The notes under the pieces are model-generated. The model saw only the letters and a program-made list of their open reading frames with translations, was not told where the DNA came from and searched no databases. A stretch of DNA of 64,000 nucleotides, from contig OX345637.1 of the NCBI GenBank assembly GCA_947044365.1, positions 124,001 to 188,000 on the forward strand. The letters are read 5' to 3'. This DNA is from Petrosia ficiformis (Eukaryota > Porifera > Demospongiae > Haplosclerida > Petrosiidae). Each line of letters begins with the position of its first letter. The first letter of the stretch is position 1. Shown here one piece after another: positions 12,313 to 25,277 of this stretch. The position numbers were made by a program, and so were the translations under genes.

Positions 12313-15095
12313 GTTGAGGAGAAAAAAGGAAAAAAAGAGAATAGTTTTTAAACACTAAACCTTCGAAATCACCCTCTTTATAGCAAAACGTAACTGTACA
12401 ATAATTATGCTGTAATGTATGGCTTGAAGGTATGCACTATATGGTACTGTGGAATTTTACTGACAAAGGATATCAGTTTTGATAGCACAACTTCATCACA
12501 CAGTGGTTAGATAGGATTACAACTTACCTAATAAAGATGTATTCTAATTTCGTCTTGTGTTCTTGTGCTCAGCAAAGTCGTACAGTTGATCTCGCACACT
12601 TTGGAATACTGGATTTCGATAATCTAATATTCACAACTTTTCAACTGTTACTTGAAGTTATAAAACCACTGACTTTATAGCTTGAGTTACACACTGAGGC
12701 ATACGAATTGATCATTATCATTTTAAACTAGTGCATGTAATCCACCCCATTCCATAAAACACTATTTCCCCTTTTTGTATATGTTGTGTGATAAAACGTG
12801 CGGATTCGCCCCCAAAACCTTCAATGTCTCTTTGTAATGTATTGATAGGATCACATAGGTGTGTCTACATAAATATATTCAATGTATTCATATATTTGAG
12901 GTTGCAGTAAGTTATAAAACTTGAATTATTCACACAATTAATAGCAAAAACAACATTCTTTATCATAGCATTACCTTGGGATAGAATACACCCCAACCAT
13001 GGCCATGATGTGGCTAGCAACACCCTTATGTACACTGTGGCTTTAATGCTCTTGTGAGGCCCACCTTGCAGTTGATTTGTGTAAGGCATACACCTTCCTT
13101 TGTAGCTGGGAAATGTGGCCATTTTTTCCAGTTTTAAAGAATTCTCCTGTGTCTTTGCACCAAACATTCCACATATTTTATAATTATGTATATAATTATA
13201 AATATGCAGATGCACAAAATGCATGGTAGATTTTCTCCATACTTTATTACCATGATTTTATATGTTGTATCACGCACAAATGACAAAACAATAATACTTA
13301 CAGGCACCATAATCATATACATACTGTAGATATATACTACACTAGTAGTACATGCATACACATGTATCATACATTTATTCATTCATACCTACATCCATGG
13401 TGTGCACACACCCATTAAAACATCATAAAATATACATACATGTGCTATTTATTCATTCATATACCATATATCCACACATGCATTATCTATGCGTATACAT
13501 GCACCACATACGTATACATGCACCATATACGTACGTATACACACCATATGCGTACATGCACTATATGTATGTACCACACAATTTGCCACCCGCATTTCAA
13601 CAACTTCAAACCCTCAACAAACAAAGAAGCCAACTAATAAACTGAGTGCTAGATGTGTTGTTGGTTAATTATAATCACAATGCATATAGATCCACAGAAG
13701 TGTGGGAGATCATGTGAAATAGTTGTGGGAGGAATTTAATGCAAAGAGTTCATTAATAAATGTTTAGAATGTGACCAATACTCATTATGACATGCATATC
13801 TTTCTACCAACTACAGTAACAATGATATAGTGCTAATACAATGCATATTACAATGCATGAGCACAAAACTACTCAAAAGCAAATAGTTTATAATATATAG
13901 TATTTATATAAACATACATGCACGTGTGACTACCGATTCATAAACATGTTATTATCGATGAACATTCCATATTAATGGTTTAAATTATGATACACATGTA
14001 TCAGTTACTACAACTGGTATAGTTACTAATGTTACACCACTACATGTGTGACAGCTTGTACAAGTACACCTTTGAAAGATGATATTACATCTCTTCATAT
14101 AAGAGTGATATGATGAGCTGGAATGAGTTCATGGTATTAGTATTATAATTATTCATACTATTGTTGTGAAGTATATATTAACATCAAACTATGTATTATT
14201 CATGATAGCTCTAAACCACAGCAGTTGAATACTGGAAATTGTTCACATTGTAATAATTATGAAATAGGATTTCTGCTCCCGAAACAGATTTGAGAGTGTT
14301 ATATTAATCTAGATATTTTGTGAGTTATAGAGTACTTATCCAGTACTTATAGTATGTGTAATTGTAATTGTTGTTTAGTGAAATCGAAATTTTTATTAGT
14401 AACATATATTATTACAACTAAATATAGTAATATCTTTTTTATTTCCAAAATTGGGAATGAAGATATTGCTGATAACACGACTCCCAACAGAACTATGGGG
14501 TGTATCATAAAATCAAACACAACCCTCACATTATCTCAAACATATTCATGGATTATAAATCTCTCAGACTGTTGTCAAAACTATCGTGTACAGCTGCAGG
14601 AATGTGTATCTATTTGTTTCCATGTCACAGGTGTATGCATGTTGGTGTGTGTCTTTCGATTCCAAGTAAAAATGTATAATAACTAATTGATGATAAAATA
14701 ATAGATTAATAATGGTAAAATAAATTCTCATGAACTCGTAAGCTGTTGGAATCTTCAAATTACTTATTGGTCTTTGTACATTATTTGGATGGTTACCATG
14801 GTGATATAGTAGATTTACGTGGCAACTAGTATTTCAAGTTGAGTATTTCAATAATCAAAACTCAAATCAATTTACAACCTAATAAGTTTAATTATAATCT
14901 AAAAGTTCTATAAATAATATAATTATTGTCGATTAGTCTTCTTCAAGTTTCTAAACGAATACGAATGAAGAAAAATAGAAACATTTCAAATATTTTATGT
15001 ATTGAAGAAATCTAATTAAGATATTAGCTAGATAATTTATAATTATACAAGCATATACATATGTACTTATATTGGTAGTTACATACATAGGTCCA
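12313..15095. other. SIX upstream region, no gene recognised
   Basis: About 2.8 kb upstream of the Six1/2 start. Sequence near 12450-12720 is less repetitive than its surroundings and is the likely SIX promoter/5' UTR. A degenerate purine/pyrimidine-alternating stretch (CATAC/GTATAC motifs) lies at about 13340-13580. Reading frames here (for example 12865-13224 on the minus strand) have no family resemblance and no consistent splice context. Nothing else can be supported. Confidence 0.4.
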
Positions 15096-15099
15096 TGGT

Positions 15100-15345
15100 A
15101 CTATATACATACATACATATTGTACATACATACATATATACATACATACATACATACATACATACATACACACACATGTATACAGACATACATACATACA
15201 TACACACATATATACATACATATATACATACATACATACATACATACATACATACATACATACATACATACATACATACATACAACATACATACATACAA
15301 CATACATACATACATACATACATACATACATAATTACATACATAA
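15100..15345. repeat. (ACAT)n tetranucleotide array
   Basis: Near-continuous ACAT/CATA units with a few ACAC and AAC variants. The open reading frames of Tyr-Ile-His-Thr or Met-Tyr-Val-Cys type on both strands are repeat artefacts. Confidence 0.95.
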
Positions 15346-15414
15346 TATACACATTAGGTCATGAGAAAATATTGGGTCTAGAAGTAGCCTATTGCCATGA
15401 CAACAAATATGACA

Positions 15415-15630
15415 TCAACATAGTTTCACCTTATCATCAACACTTCTTTGCCTTAAACCCTCTCTCCCTTCCTCTCCTCTGACCTCCTTCTCCTCCTCCT
15501 CCTCCTCCTTCTTCTTTGGTAACTGGTCTTTTGAAACTGGTTTTAGTTTCCTTGTTTCTCGTGGTAGTTTAGGAGGAGAAGTCTTTTTGGATCTCGAACG
15601 TGATATAATTTCACCAAGCAAAATACATAA
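15415..15630 (-). CDS. Possible terminal coding exon, Lys/Glu/Arg-rich (weak)
   Basis: From a candidate acceptor (TTATAG just before 15630) a frame runs to a stop at 15415. It contains SRSRSKKTSPPKLPRETRK and then a Glu run from a GAG repeat. Codon texture in the first 40 residues looks coding, but a 30-bp upstream partner (15957-15928) is the only one I could place and it cannot be tied to a start. The Glu-rich half is low complexity. It may be a fragment of an unrecognised gene or chance. Confidence 0.25.
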   Translation of the reverse strand, partial: LCILLGEIISRSRSKKTSPPKLPRETRKLKPVSKDQLPKKKEEEEEEKEVRGEEGREGLRQRSVDDKVKLC

Positions 15631-16302
15631 CTATAATGAGACAGACAGACAATATTATACAATGTACATTGTGCATATCATAATGTATAATTATATAATT
15701 ATTATATATTTAGATACATAGACCGATATGCAGACAAAGTTCAAATCATAAAAAATAAACAAATATATAATGTGTGTGGTAATGTAATTATTACTAGTTA
15801 GAGAATGTAATAGTAAAGTGTTGTACTAATAACATATGGTCATATCAATCTAGTGGGTGTTAGTAATAATTAACTGATTCAAAGCATAGCTGACATTTTG
15901 TGTTGTACGCTACATGAATCTACTCACCCACTCATAAGTAGTATATATAGTAACAGACTATAAATACTTTACTGGTGTTTGTGTATGTGTTATGATACAG
16001 AGACGCTATATAGGTAGTCTATACAGGACATTTGTAAACTCATTGGATGGAACTAATGAATATATAAACTGTTTGTTGACTTAGAATAGTCATAGGGCTA
16101 ATAATTAATAGTAGATTCATTGTTCTATGGAAGATAATGATAGTAGAATGGTGACTTAATATTCATTAAGAATATAGATACCATTAAATGAATATCACCT
16201 AATCAAAAAGTATATTAAAAATCAAATTTCAATAAATCGATATATACGCTAATATTGCGGCGAGACATAATTACACTTCTGATAATGTCCTAGAGCTGTT
16301 GG

Positions 16303-17292
16303 TTACCCAGATGTGTAATGTATAGCTCTTTTATTATAGCCTGAAGGTATAGGAATAAAGAGACCTCCATGAGGAGGAGTAATTCTGGTTGGCTTCTTGT
16401 AAAGGAACATTGCAATGGCTTCATCAGGTTTTCTTAATGACTGTGTAATCAAATTAGTGGTTTGAGCAAAACACTCTTTTATCTATTATGTAATCTTAAT
16501 GCTGTTAATAGAACTTAAAAAAATCCTTATAATTATAAAATACAAGTGATGAATAATTAATAACACTATGAATATTAATAAGCACCACGTCAGTAAAATC
16601 TAGTAAGGTTTCAACACAACAAGAAGTGTGGGAGACAGACACTCAAAAGAAGTCAGAGACGCCATAAAACATATGAATATAATTAAAAGTAAATGAATAT
16701 CATTAACCTGTTGTGATATTGAGTACACAGCTATGAATATCATTAACAACAGATAGTGGTCTTAAAATAATAAATCTTTTGATATACTCCCACCCGTTTG
16801 TGTATCTCTGTATGTTTGTATCTGGGTATCCCACAAGACATTTTGTTACAAGTGGGGGGTCCTTGGTAAAGTGAGGTAAACAACCACAAATCTCGTGAAT
16901 TTAATTAATTCATCGTGAATATTGTTAAGTATTAACGAATATAATTAATCAAAGGTTACACAAAAACAAGATATGATATTACAAGTGAATTTGATCTTAT
17001 AATGACTGTTATCAAATGACCTTCGACATTATGTTGGGTCTTACCACATTTACTCCTTCTAATATATGATACCCTATTGTCTTATAGTCATGGTTAGATG
17101 ATCACAGAACTAAGTGATTTAAATGGTGGATAATGTGTCATGAGTCCGGTGTTGTTTAGCTCTAAAATGTGTCTATTTCATATGGAATGTTTATTTTATC
17201 CATATCTAATGTTATATCTCAGTTGTGGGAGGAAGATATAGGTCACGTACCCTCGTCAGACTGTCTGGCGCCTTGATCTCTCTTCCCTCCAT
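16303..17292 (-). CDS. Small unrecognised gene, 3 exons, 71 aa
   Basis: Exons 17292-17251 (start ATG), 17080-17045 and 16440-16303 (stop TAA) are all phase 0 with good junctions (GTACGT and GTAAGA donors; TATAAG and ACACAG acceptors) and give a 71-residue protein. It begins MEGREIKAPDSLTR, contains YHILEGVNVSLRKPDEAIAM, and ends with a Pro/Gly-rich segment PPHGGLFIPIPSGYNKRAI. Exon 1 and exon 3 are clearly GC-richer than the surrounding DNA. There is no signal peptide or membrane span. I do not recognise the family; small Pro/Gly/Tyr-rich proteins of this kind are common among axonemal microtubule-associated proteins, but that is speculation. It is the only credible gene in the repeat-rich 12.3-29 kb block. 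Confidence 0.5.
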
Positions 17293-17370
17293 TTTTACAG
17301 GTGTCTGACCACATAATTATACACAAACACATTTATATGAAAATATATGTTTGCATGAACACAGGCACAT

Positions 17371-17705
17371 ATGTACATGTATGTATGTATGTACATATGT
17401 ATGTATGTATGTATGTATGCATGTATGTATGTATGTATGTATGTATGTATGTATGTATGTATGTATGTATGTATTTACATATGTATGCATGTATGTATGT
17501 ATGTATGTACTTATGTATGTATGCATGTAGGTATGTATGTATGCATGTATGTAGGCATGTATATATTTATGTATGTATGTATGTATTTATGTATGTAGTA
17601 TGTACGTATGTATGTATGTATGTATGTATGTATGTATGTATGTATGTATGTATGTATTTACGTATGTATGCATGTATGTATGTATGTATGTATGTATGTA
17701 TCCAT
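17371..17705. repeat. (ATGT)n tetranucleotide array
   Basis: ATGT units with scattered TTTA and GCAT variants; the two halves show related variant order, suggesting an internal duplication. Reading frames across it are repeat artefacts. Confidence 0.95.
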
Positions 17706-17809
17706 GAATGTATTATATGTACATGTACATGTATATATGGATACTATATATGTAAATTATGTATGTATACATATCTTGGTTTGCTGATTATCATAAAATA
17801 GACATAGAC

Positions 17810-18389
17810 AAACAGATACATATAAATATTAATCACATGTCACACAATATGTAATATCAAACTAGAGATACACAGGTAGGCATATCATATCATACATAGA
17901 TAGATAAGACATAATTATCATACATAGATATCTAGACATAGATAGAATATACTAAATAGATCAGATATATCATACACAGATAGAGATCCATCTAGTATAC
18001 ATAGATAGATAGATACATGTAGATACAAAGACATATCATACACAGGTACATATATTACATGATATGATTATATACATATCATTGTTATATTACAACAAAG
18101 CTCTGATATTGTGTTAGTATAATGATATTAAGGAAAACATGAGTAACAAATAAATGAATGATATCTTTCACAAAATATATCATTATAAGAAAGATAATAT
18201 AGTGTATAATCTATGGGACTATGGAGATAATTAACGCAATATAGTATATGACCACCTTTTTCACTTGAGTCTTGAAAGAATGCAGTAGTCTTTTTAAACT
18301 AACATAAACAATGAGCACTAATATATGATATATCATTATACTACTAAATAATAACCTAGCATAATGATTAAAGGTACTGTATATTAATA
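17810..18389. other. AT-rich spacer with degenerate GATA motifs
   Basis: Contains scattered ATAGATAG and CATACA motifs and no supported gene. It grades into the minisatellite that follows. Confidence 0.5.
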
Positions 18390-19016
18390 ACAGACAGATA
18401 TACTGATGAGAGATTGATATACCAATAATAGATAGATGTACTAATAAGAGATAGATATACTAACGAGAGATAGATATACTAATAAGAGATAGATATACTA
18501 ATAAGAGATAGATATACTTGATAGATACAATAATAAGAGATTGATATACTAATAAGAGATAGATATACTAATAAGAGATAGATATACTAGTAAGAGATAG
18601 ATATACTAATGAGAGATAGATATACCAATAAGAGATAGATATACTTGATAGATACAATAATAAGAGATTGATATACGAATAACAGATAGATGTACTAATA
18701 AGAGATTGATATACTAATAAGAGATAGATATACTAACGAGAGATAGATATACTAATAAGAGATAGATATACTAATGAGAGACACAATAATAAGAGATAGA
18801 TATACTAATAAGAGATAGATATACTTGATAGATACAATAATAAGAGATTGATATACTAATAAGAGATAGATATACAAATAAGAGATAGATATGCTAATAA
18901 GAGATAGATATACTAATAAGAGATAGATATACTTGATAGTATGAGATAGATATACTAATAAGAGATAGATATACTTGATAGTATGAGATAGATATACTAA
19001 TAAGAGATTGATATTG
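18390..19016. repeat. Minisatellite, unit about 19 bp
   Basis: About 600 bp built from the unit AATAAGAGATAGATATACT and variants (GAGAG for AAGAG, TTGATA insertions, a CTTGATAGATACAATAAT higher-order block recurring about every 120-190 bp). The higher-order recurrence implies successive block duplications rather than simple slippage. Confidence 0.85.
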
Positions 19017-19277
19017 TGAATAGAAACAATAAGAGTATAGTACCTGCCTATACACTATCTTATTATCAATTTAATAACTTGATATTTTGTTAAATAGAAA
19101 CTAATGAAATGAAAGCCAATATCACATTAAATTGCAAATGAATTCATCTGTTGTGTAATTATAAAAGAAGTATCATATCATATGTTATCAATATCATCGA
19201 TAATGTATTCATTAACGAAACTAACCTAATTAATCCACAAATACAGTTATGAATACATACACAAGCACATACGTAAA

Positions 19278-19445
19278 TGTGATATGTATGTATGTATATA
19301 TGTATGTATGTATGTATATATATATATATGTATGTATGTATGTATATATGTATGTTGCATGTATGTATGTATGTATGTTGCACATGTATGTATGTATATA
19401 TGTATGTATGCACTTGTATGTATGTATGTATGTATGTATGTAATG
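19278..19445. repeat. (ATGT)n array
   Basis: ATGT repeats with ATAT tracts and two TTGCA-containing interruptions spaced about 30 bp apart. Confidence 0.9.
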
Positions 19446-19959
19446 TAAGTATGTATGTGTGTCTGTGTCTGTGTACAATTACATATGCAAATGCATATAC
19501 ACATGTATGTACTAATATTTACTATTCCATGAGTCCCTGAGGCAAGTTCACTGAAACTTCATATATTAACCACAAACACTTTACACCAGAAGTTAGTGCA
19601 AATAAATCAAAGAATCAATATAAATATGTATAATATATACGTAACATAATGATTATGTATGTAAAGAATTATACTGCTCATTAGTGAGCAACTCCTCTGT
19701 AAGAGTACATGTAGTTACCATAGCGACTAGTGCATACCAATTTGTAGCGAGGCATGGTTCAAAGCAGTAGATGAATATTTAGAAATGCTGGCAGCCAGAC
19801 ACATGAATAATACATGTGTGGTGAACAGTTATATGTACGTTAATACATCATTTGTAGGCAGGATATTAGTATTATCAACAAAGAATGGGAACTACAATAA
19901 TCATGAATAAAATAAATGACTGAAAAAATATTAGTACATTATGTACTGTGTACAATACA

Positions 19960-20298
19960 TGTATACATACATACAAACAGGCAGACTTAAGACATACAGA
20001 CATGAATACATATATACAGACACACATACATATACATGCAAACATATATAAAATATAATCAGACACACATACACACACATATGTATACATATATACATAC
20101 ATACATACATACATATATACATACATACATACATAAATACATACATACATATATACATACATACATAAATACATACATACATAAATGCATACATACATAC
20201 ATAGATACATAGATACATAAATACATACATACATAGATATATAGATGGATAGATACATTCATACATACATACATATATACATACTACATGTACATACA

Positions 20299-20332
<34 letters not shown>

Positions 20333-20625
20333 CATACATACATACATAAATACATACATACATATATACATACATACATAAATACATACATACATAAATG
20401 CATACATACATACATAGATACATAGATACATAAATACATATATAAAATACATTCAGACACATATTGTATATACATACATAAATACATACATACATAGATA
20501 TATAGATGGATAGATACATTCATACATACATACATATATACATACATACATGTACATACATACATACATACTTACATATATACATACATAAATAGTTCAT
20601 ACATACATGTATAAACATACCTGAC
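19960..20625. repeat. (ACAT)n array with a duplicated block of about 210 bp
   Basis: The array is not homogeneous. A distinctive variant order (ATAAATAC, ATAAATGC, two ATAGATAC, then ATAGATATATAGATGGATAG and ACATTCATAC) occurs at about 20127-20275 and again at about 20345-20530. The second copy carries an extra stretch of about 35 bp around 20435-20470. Confidence 0.8.
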
Positions 20626-20939
20626 ATGCATACATACATATCCATTCAACATTAATACCACATAGACATTCCATTATCCACACACATATTTTTTTATACA
20701 TCTTTTCTTATATCTTCATAAATAGTTTAATTTTATTTTAGCAGATCAATTTTGAGTCACTAAATTGCTAATAATATATTTTTAATTATTATAATAACAG
20801 TAATTCATCAGTTGATTAGGTGATCAGATATCAATTCAACTGTTTGCTCACTATAGTAAATACACACAAAGAAATTCAACACTAACTTGTAAAAATAATT
20901 GCTGAACCAAGTGATTGATAACTAATGATCTAATGATTT

Positions 20940-20978
20940 ATGTATGTATGTATGTATGTATGCATGTATCTATGTACG

Positions 20979-21012
<34 letters not shown>

Positions 21013-21215
21013 TGTATGTATGTATGTATGTATGTATGCATGCATGCATGCATGCATGTATGTATGTATGTATGTATGTATGTATGTATGTATGTATGTA
21101 TGTATTGTATATGTATGTATGTATGTATTTATGTATGTATGTGCATGTATGTATGTATGTATTGTATGTATGTGCATGTATGTATGTATGTGCATGTATG
21201 TATGTATGTATGTGT
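20940..21215. repeat. (ATGT)n array
   Basis: ATGT repeats with a GCAT-rich centre (21037-21060) and GTGC variants at the 3' end. Confidence 0.95.
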
Positions 21216-21274
21216 AGTCGGTGTAAATATATGCATTGATGTGTATGTGTAGAAAATTTAACAATGAAAATGTT

Positions 21275-21280
21275 AGATAA

Positions 21281-21358
<78 letters not shown>

Positions 21359-21385
21359 GATAAGATAAAATGATAGATAGATGAT
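21275..21385. repeat. (GATA)n microsatellite
   Basis: About 20 perfect AGAT units followed by degenerate ones. Confidence 0.95.
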
Positions 21386-22039
21386 AAACAATCATGTGGT
21401 TATATCCAAAAAAATAACAGAAATTTTCACAAGATCTCAACTTTCAAAAATTGAAATATCTTTGTCAGTTTATCATAGTTAATAATGTGATGAAATAAAG
21501 CATAACAAATAAATTAATTTACATTATAAATATTGTTCAATATCTTAGTTTAAACACTATACATATTATACTAATGAAACATCACGATTATGTGGTATTC
21601 AATTACTGGATGTTTATTTAATGACAGAGTATTTAAGTGTCTTATTGTTATTTGAGATAACTCAAGATACCAGAAAAAAGAATGTTATAATAAAAACAAT
21701 TAATATAATCTTTGTGTGTGTGGGGGTTGTGTTTATATGAATATGTACAGATTGTCTGTTTGTACATGTACATGTATATATGTGTGCATGTGTGTGTACA
21801 TGTATTTATGCCAAATACATATATATATACATGCACAGATACATTAAGTAGGTATATGTATTTGTATATATATGTAGATATGTATGTATGTATGTCTACA
21901 TACATGTGCAACATTAATTAATTATCAGCAAGTTAAGACTGATAACAAATGAAGGTGCATTACCCTGCTACCTTCGTGAGAACCTAGCCTTGTAGTTAGG
22001 CTCTTCATAATGTTGTGTATATACTAATTAACATGCAAA

Positions 22040-22290
22040 ACAACATGAAGTTACTAAAGTGTTGTAGCACATAATAACATGGCTAAGATCTGCTCCTAGA
22101 GTTTGGAACAAGATCAGGAGATCCATGATGCTATATACAAACAGAGATTGCTTCATCGAAACTAGTCATATTCATTACACTATCTATTTTCAAATGGATG
22201 CCCCAAATATCTGAAAAATTTAAGTTACATAATCTACGCTCTTATTTTCTGCCAATGTAAGAGTGTGGGTATGAGGCTAAGTGAGAACCA
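22040..22290 (+). repeat. Dispersed repeat family A, copy 1
   Basis: The stretch contains TTTGGAACAAGATCAGGAG, then ACAGAGATTGCTTC, CTATTTT and a CCCCA-ATAT block, in the same order and spacing as at 46590-46890. About 250 bp are alignable by eye. There is no coding capacity and no clear termini, so its class is unknown. Confidence 0.6.
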
Positions 22291-23321
22291 TACATACATG
22301 AGTATGCATGTGTTTATGTATGTATGTGTGCATATACATGTACATGTATATGTGGGTCGTAAGTTATGTGTGGGGTTACGTTCTATTGACAGATGGGCTT
22401 TGGCATGTGAATGTTTATAAACTGAGGTTTAAATTACTAATCAAGCAATGAATTATTAATTATGTTCTATTGTAGTTGTAGGTGATAATAAATAATAAAT
22501 TGCAAGATGTGATCAGTTATTCTCATTAGTTAGTCTTCATCAAATAATTTTTGTGGTTAGATAATTAGTGGATGGTTTGTAATTTATTGGATTCAAAATA
22601 TTGTATTACAGAAATGTATTATAATTTATCACCTACAACTTGAAATACTGCATTAGCACAGACTGTAACTGTGTACATTTGTCAGATCCAACATGTAGAA
22701 CAGTTAAGATACAGAAGTTTTCAACATGAAGTGTTTTCAAAACAGACCAACAAACAGGGCTTTCATTAACGTTTTCAATAGCCAACGGACTTGGGTTCTA
22801 TCATAATATCTTCTCACTATAGACATACAATACAATGGATTCTCACTACAGCTAATCAGAAAATATATGTCGGCTCTCACTAACAAGAAGTGATACTTTT
22901 AATAATGAAGAATGTTGTAAATGGTCAATTAGATATTGAACAAATCCAATGAATTATTGAATACAATATTGTGTATGATGAAGTGAATAGAAAAGCATGT
23001 TAGTGGATAATAATCATATTATAAAGTTTTCTACAGTTGATAGTATGCATGTACATATATGAATGAATATATGCAAACACATGTACATGTATGAGTGTTC
23101 GTATGCAAAATGTTCATGTGTATACGAGAGTATGCAAATTTTAAGTTGATGTATATGTGTGTGAGTATATGTATGTACATTTGTGTATTATGATATGCAT
23201 GTACATTTATGTATGTAATGATAAGTACTATAGAATGATTGGAAGTTCAGTTGGTGTATTTGTTTGAGTATATGTATGTAGCGTACATGTGTGTATTATT
23301 ATTATATACTTGTAGTGAGTC

Positions 23322-23618
23322 CTAGTGTTGTTTTAGTTTGACAAAAACGACTACTTTTAGTTATAGTTATAGTATGCCTGGTTTCTCAAACTTTTAGTTT
23401 AGTTATAGTTTAATTAACTAAAATAATATTGGGCTTACTAAAAGGGTTTTAGTTTTAGTTAACTAACTAAAAGTGCTCATTATTGGCCAATTTTCATTTT
23501 AGTTAGTTGTAGTTATTACAGTAGACCTGTAATTTAGTTATAGTTTAGTTAACTAAAAGTCAAAATGCCTTACTAAAAGGGTTTTAGTTTTAGTTATAGT
23601 TAACTATAACAACACTAG
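23322..23618. mobile_element. MITE with 11-bp terminal inverted repeats
   Basis: Begins CTAGTGTTGTT and ends with its exact reverse complement AACAACACTAG. The interior is built of TTTAGTTATAG and AGTTAACTA motifs. A diverged copy lies in reverse orientation at about 51985-52200 and a fragment at about 53095-53200, both in PLCB intron sequence, so it is a genuine dispersed element. No transposase frame is present. Confidence 0.65.
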
Positions 23619-23970
23619 CTTGTACATTTATGTATGTAATGAAAACTTAGTAAGTACTATAGAATGATTGGAAGTTCAGTTATTGTTCCACTTTGCATAA
23701 TGATGTGACACTACCGGTAATAGGAAGTTAGTTGTTTAGTTTATACTTATTAAAAAGATATCACATAGTAAATCTGTTTGAAAGCATACAATATTATACA
23801 TATATACTTATTACATCACACTTCACAGTAGATAAATGGCTTCTTGGCAAATGTACCATTTTAACAGCAACAGTGATTCTGAGAAAAACTTGACTTTGTA
23901 ATTACTCAAAGAATATATCAATTAGAATCCTTTTAATATTTATAGTTCTGCAAGGGCGTATATCTTTGTT

Positions 23971-24473
23971 GTATGTATGTATGTATGTATGTATGTATGT
24001 ATGTATGTATGTATGTATGTATGTATGTATGTATGTATGTATGTATGTATGTATGTATGTATGTTTGTATGTATGTATGTATGTATGTATGTATGTATGT
24101 ATGTATGTATGTATGTATGTATGTATGTATGTATGTATGTATGTATGTATGTATGTATGTATGTATGTATGTATGTATGTATGTATGTATGTATGTATGT
24201 ATGTATGTATGTATGTATGTATGTATGTATGTATGTATGTATGTATGTTTGTATGTATGTATGTATGTATGTATGTATGTATGTATGTATGTATGTATGT
24301 ATGTATGTATGTATGTATGTATGTATGTATGTTTGTATGTATGTATGTATGTATGTATGTATGTATGTATGTATGTATGTATGTATGTATGTATGTATGT
24401 ATGTATGTTTGTATGTATGTATGTATGTATGTATGTATGTATGTATGTATGTATGTATGTATGTATGTATGTG
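23971..24473. repeat. (ATGT)n array of about 500 bp
   Basis: About 125 ATGT units with only four visible single-base interruptions (GTTT variants near 24062, 24247, 24331 and 24408). This is the longest and purest array in the window. Confidence 0.97.
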
Positions 24474-24499
24474 CAAATATATGTATGTACATGTGTATG

Positions 24500-25246
24500 T
24501 AAACTGCTAAGGAGTTCATTGTTGTTTCCAATCCCCCATTGTTAATAATTATTTATAGTCATAATAGGTAAAGTCTGGATAATTAAATTAATAATTAATT
24601 AAAAAACAGGATAGACAGATAGACGGATAGACAGACAGACAAACAGACAGACAGTTGCTTTATCACTTAGTAACGATAATCTACACTTACTAAAATTACT
24701 AATTCTTTGTATATGTAGATCATATTATACATGTAGATGTACACATGTATATTATACTGTATCCAAGCAACAGATGTTCATACATGTACATGTACATACT
24801 ACATACATACATAATACATACAACAAATATAATAATAATAAATATATATATAATATTCATGTATTTAGATACATACACATTCACAGACAGACGTGGGCTG
24901 TACCATTCACTTCCCTAGGAGGTGACAACTGATAACTATGGAATGCTTTGAAGGGAAAGAGTATATCGTTCTCAATCCTATGCCTATATGTTTGTGTGTA
25001 CATATATGGACATACATCACTATTATAATATTATATACAAATACAATAGTTATACAAAATATGTAGTAGATATTAACATTGCAATTTGAATCAGTTCTAA
25101 TTGCATGTCATAGAAAATACATGTATTTTTGATTGAAAGTTGGTGGAGTGGACACTTAACACACTACATGAATAAATGCATACAGACAAATATACCACAA
25201 AGACACACATAATTATAAATTATATATATATATATATATAATTATA

Positions 25247-25277
<31 letters not shown>

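Noticed and set aside
12865..13224. 119-codon minus-strand frame upstream of SIX
   Set aside because: No domain, no splice partners, composition like flanking DNA.
15928..15957. A 30-bp minus-strand exon (SVTIYTTYEW) joining the frame at 15630
   Set aside because: Phase fits, but it cannot be connected to the upstream gene at 16303-17292, which has its own stop, and 30 bp between AG and GT arises easily by chance.
23902..24545. Very long open frames of repeating Tyr-Ile-His-Thr or Met-Tyr-Val-Cys on both strands
   Set aside because: They are translations of a pure ATGT array (no stop codon in any frame of the repeat), with no start context, splice context or family similarity.
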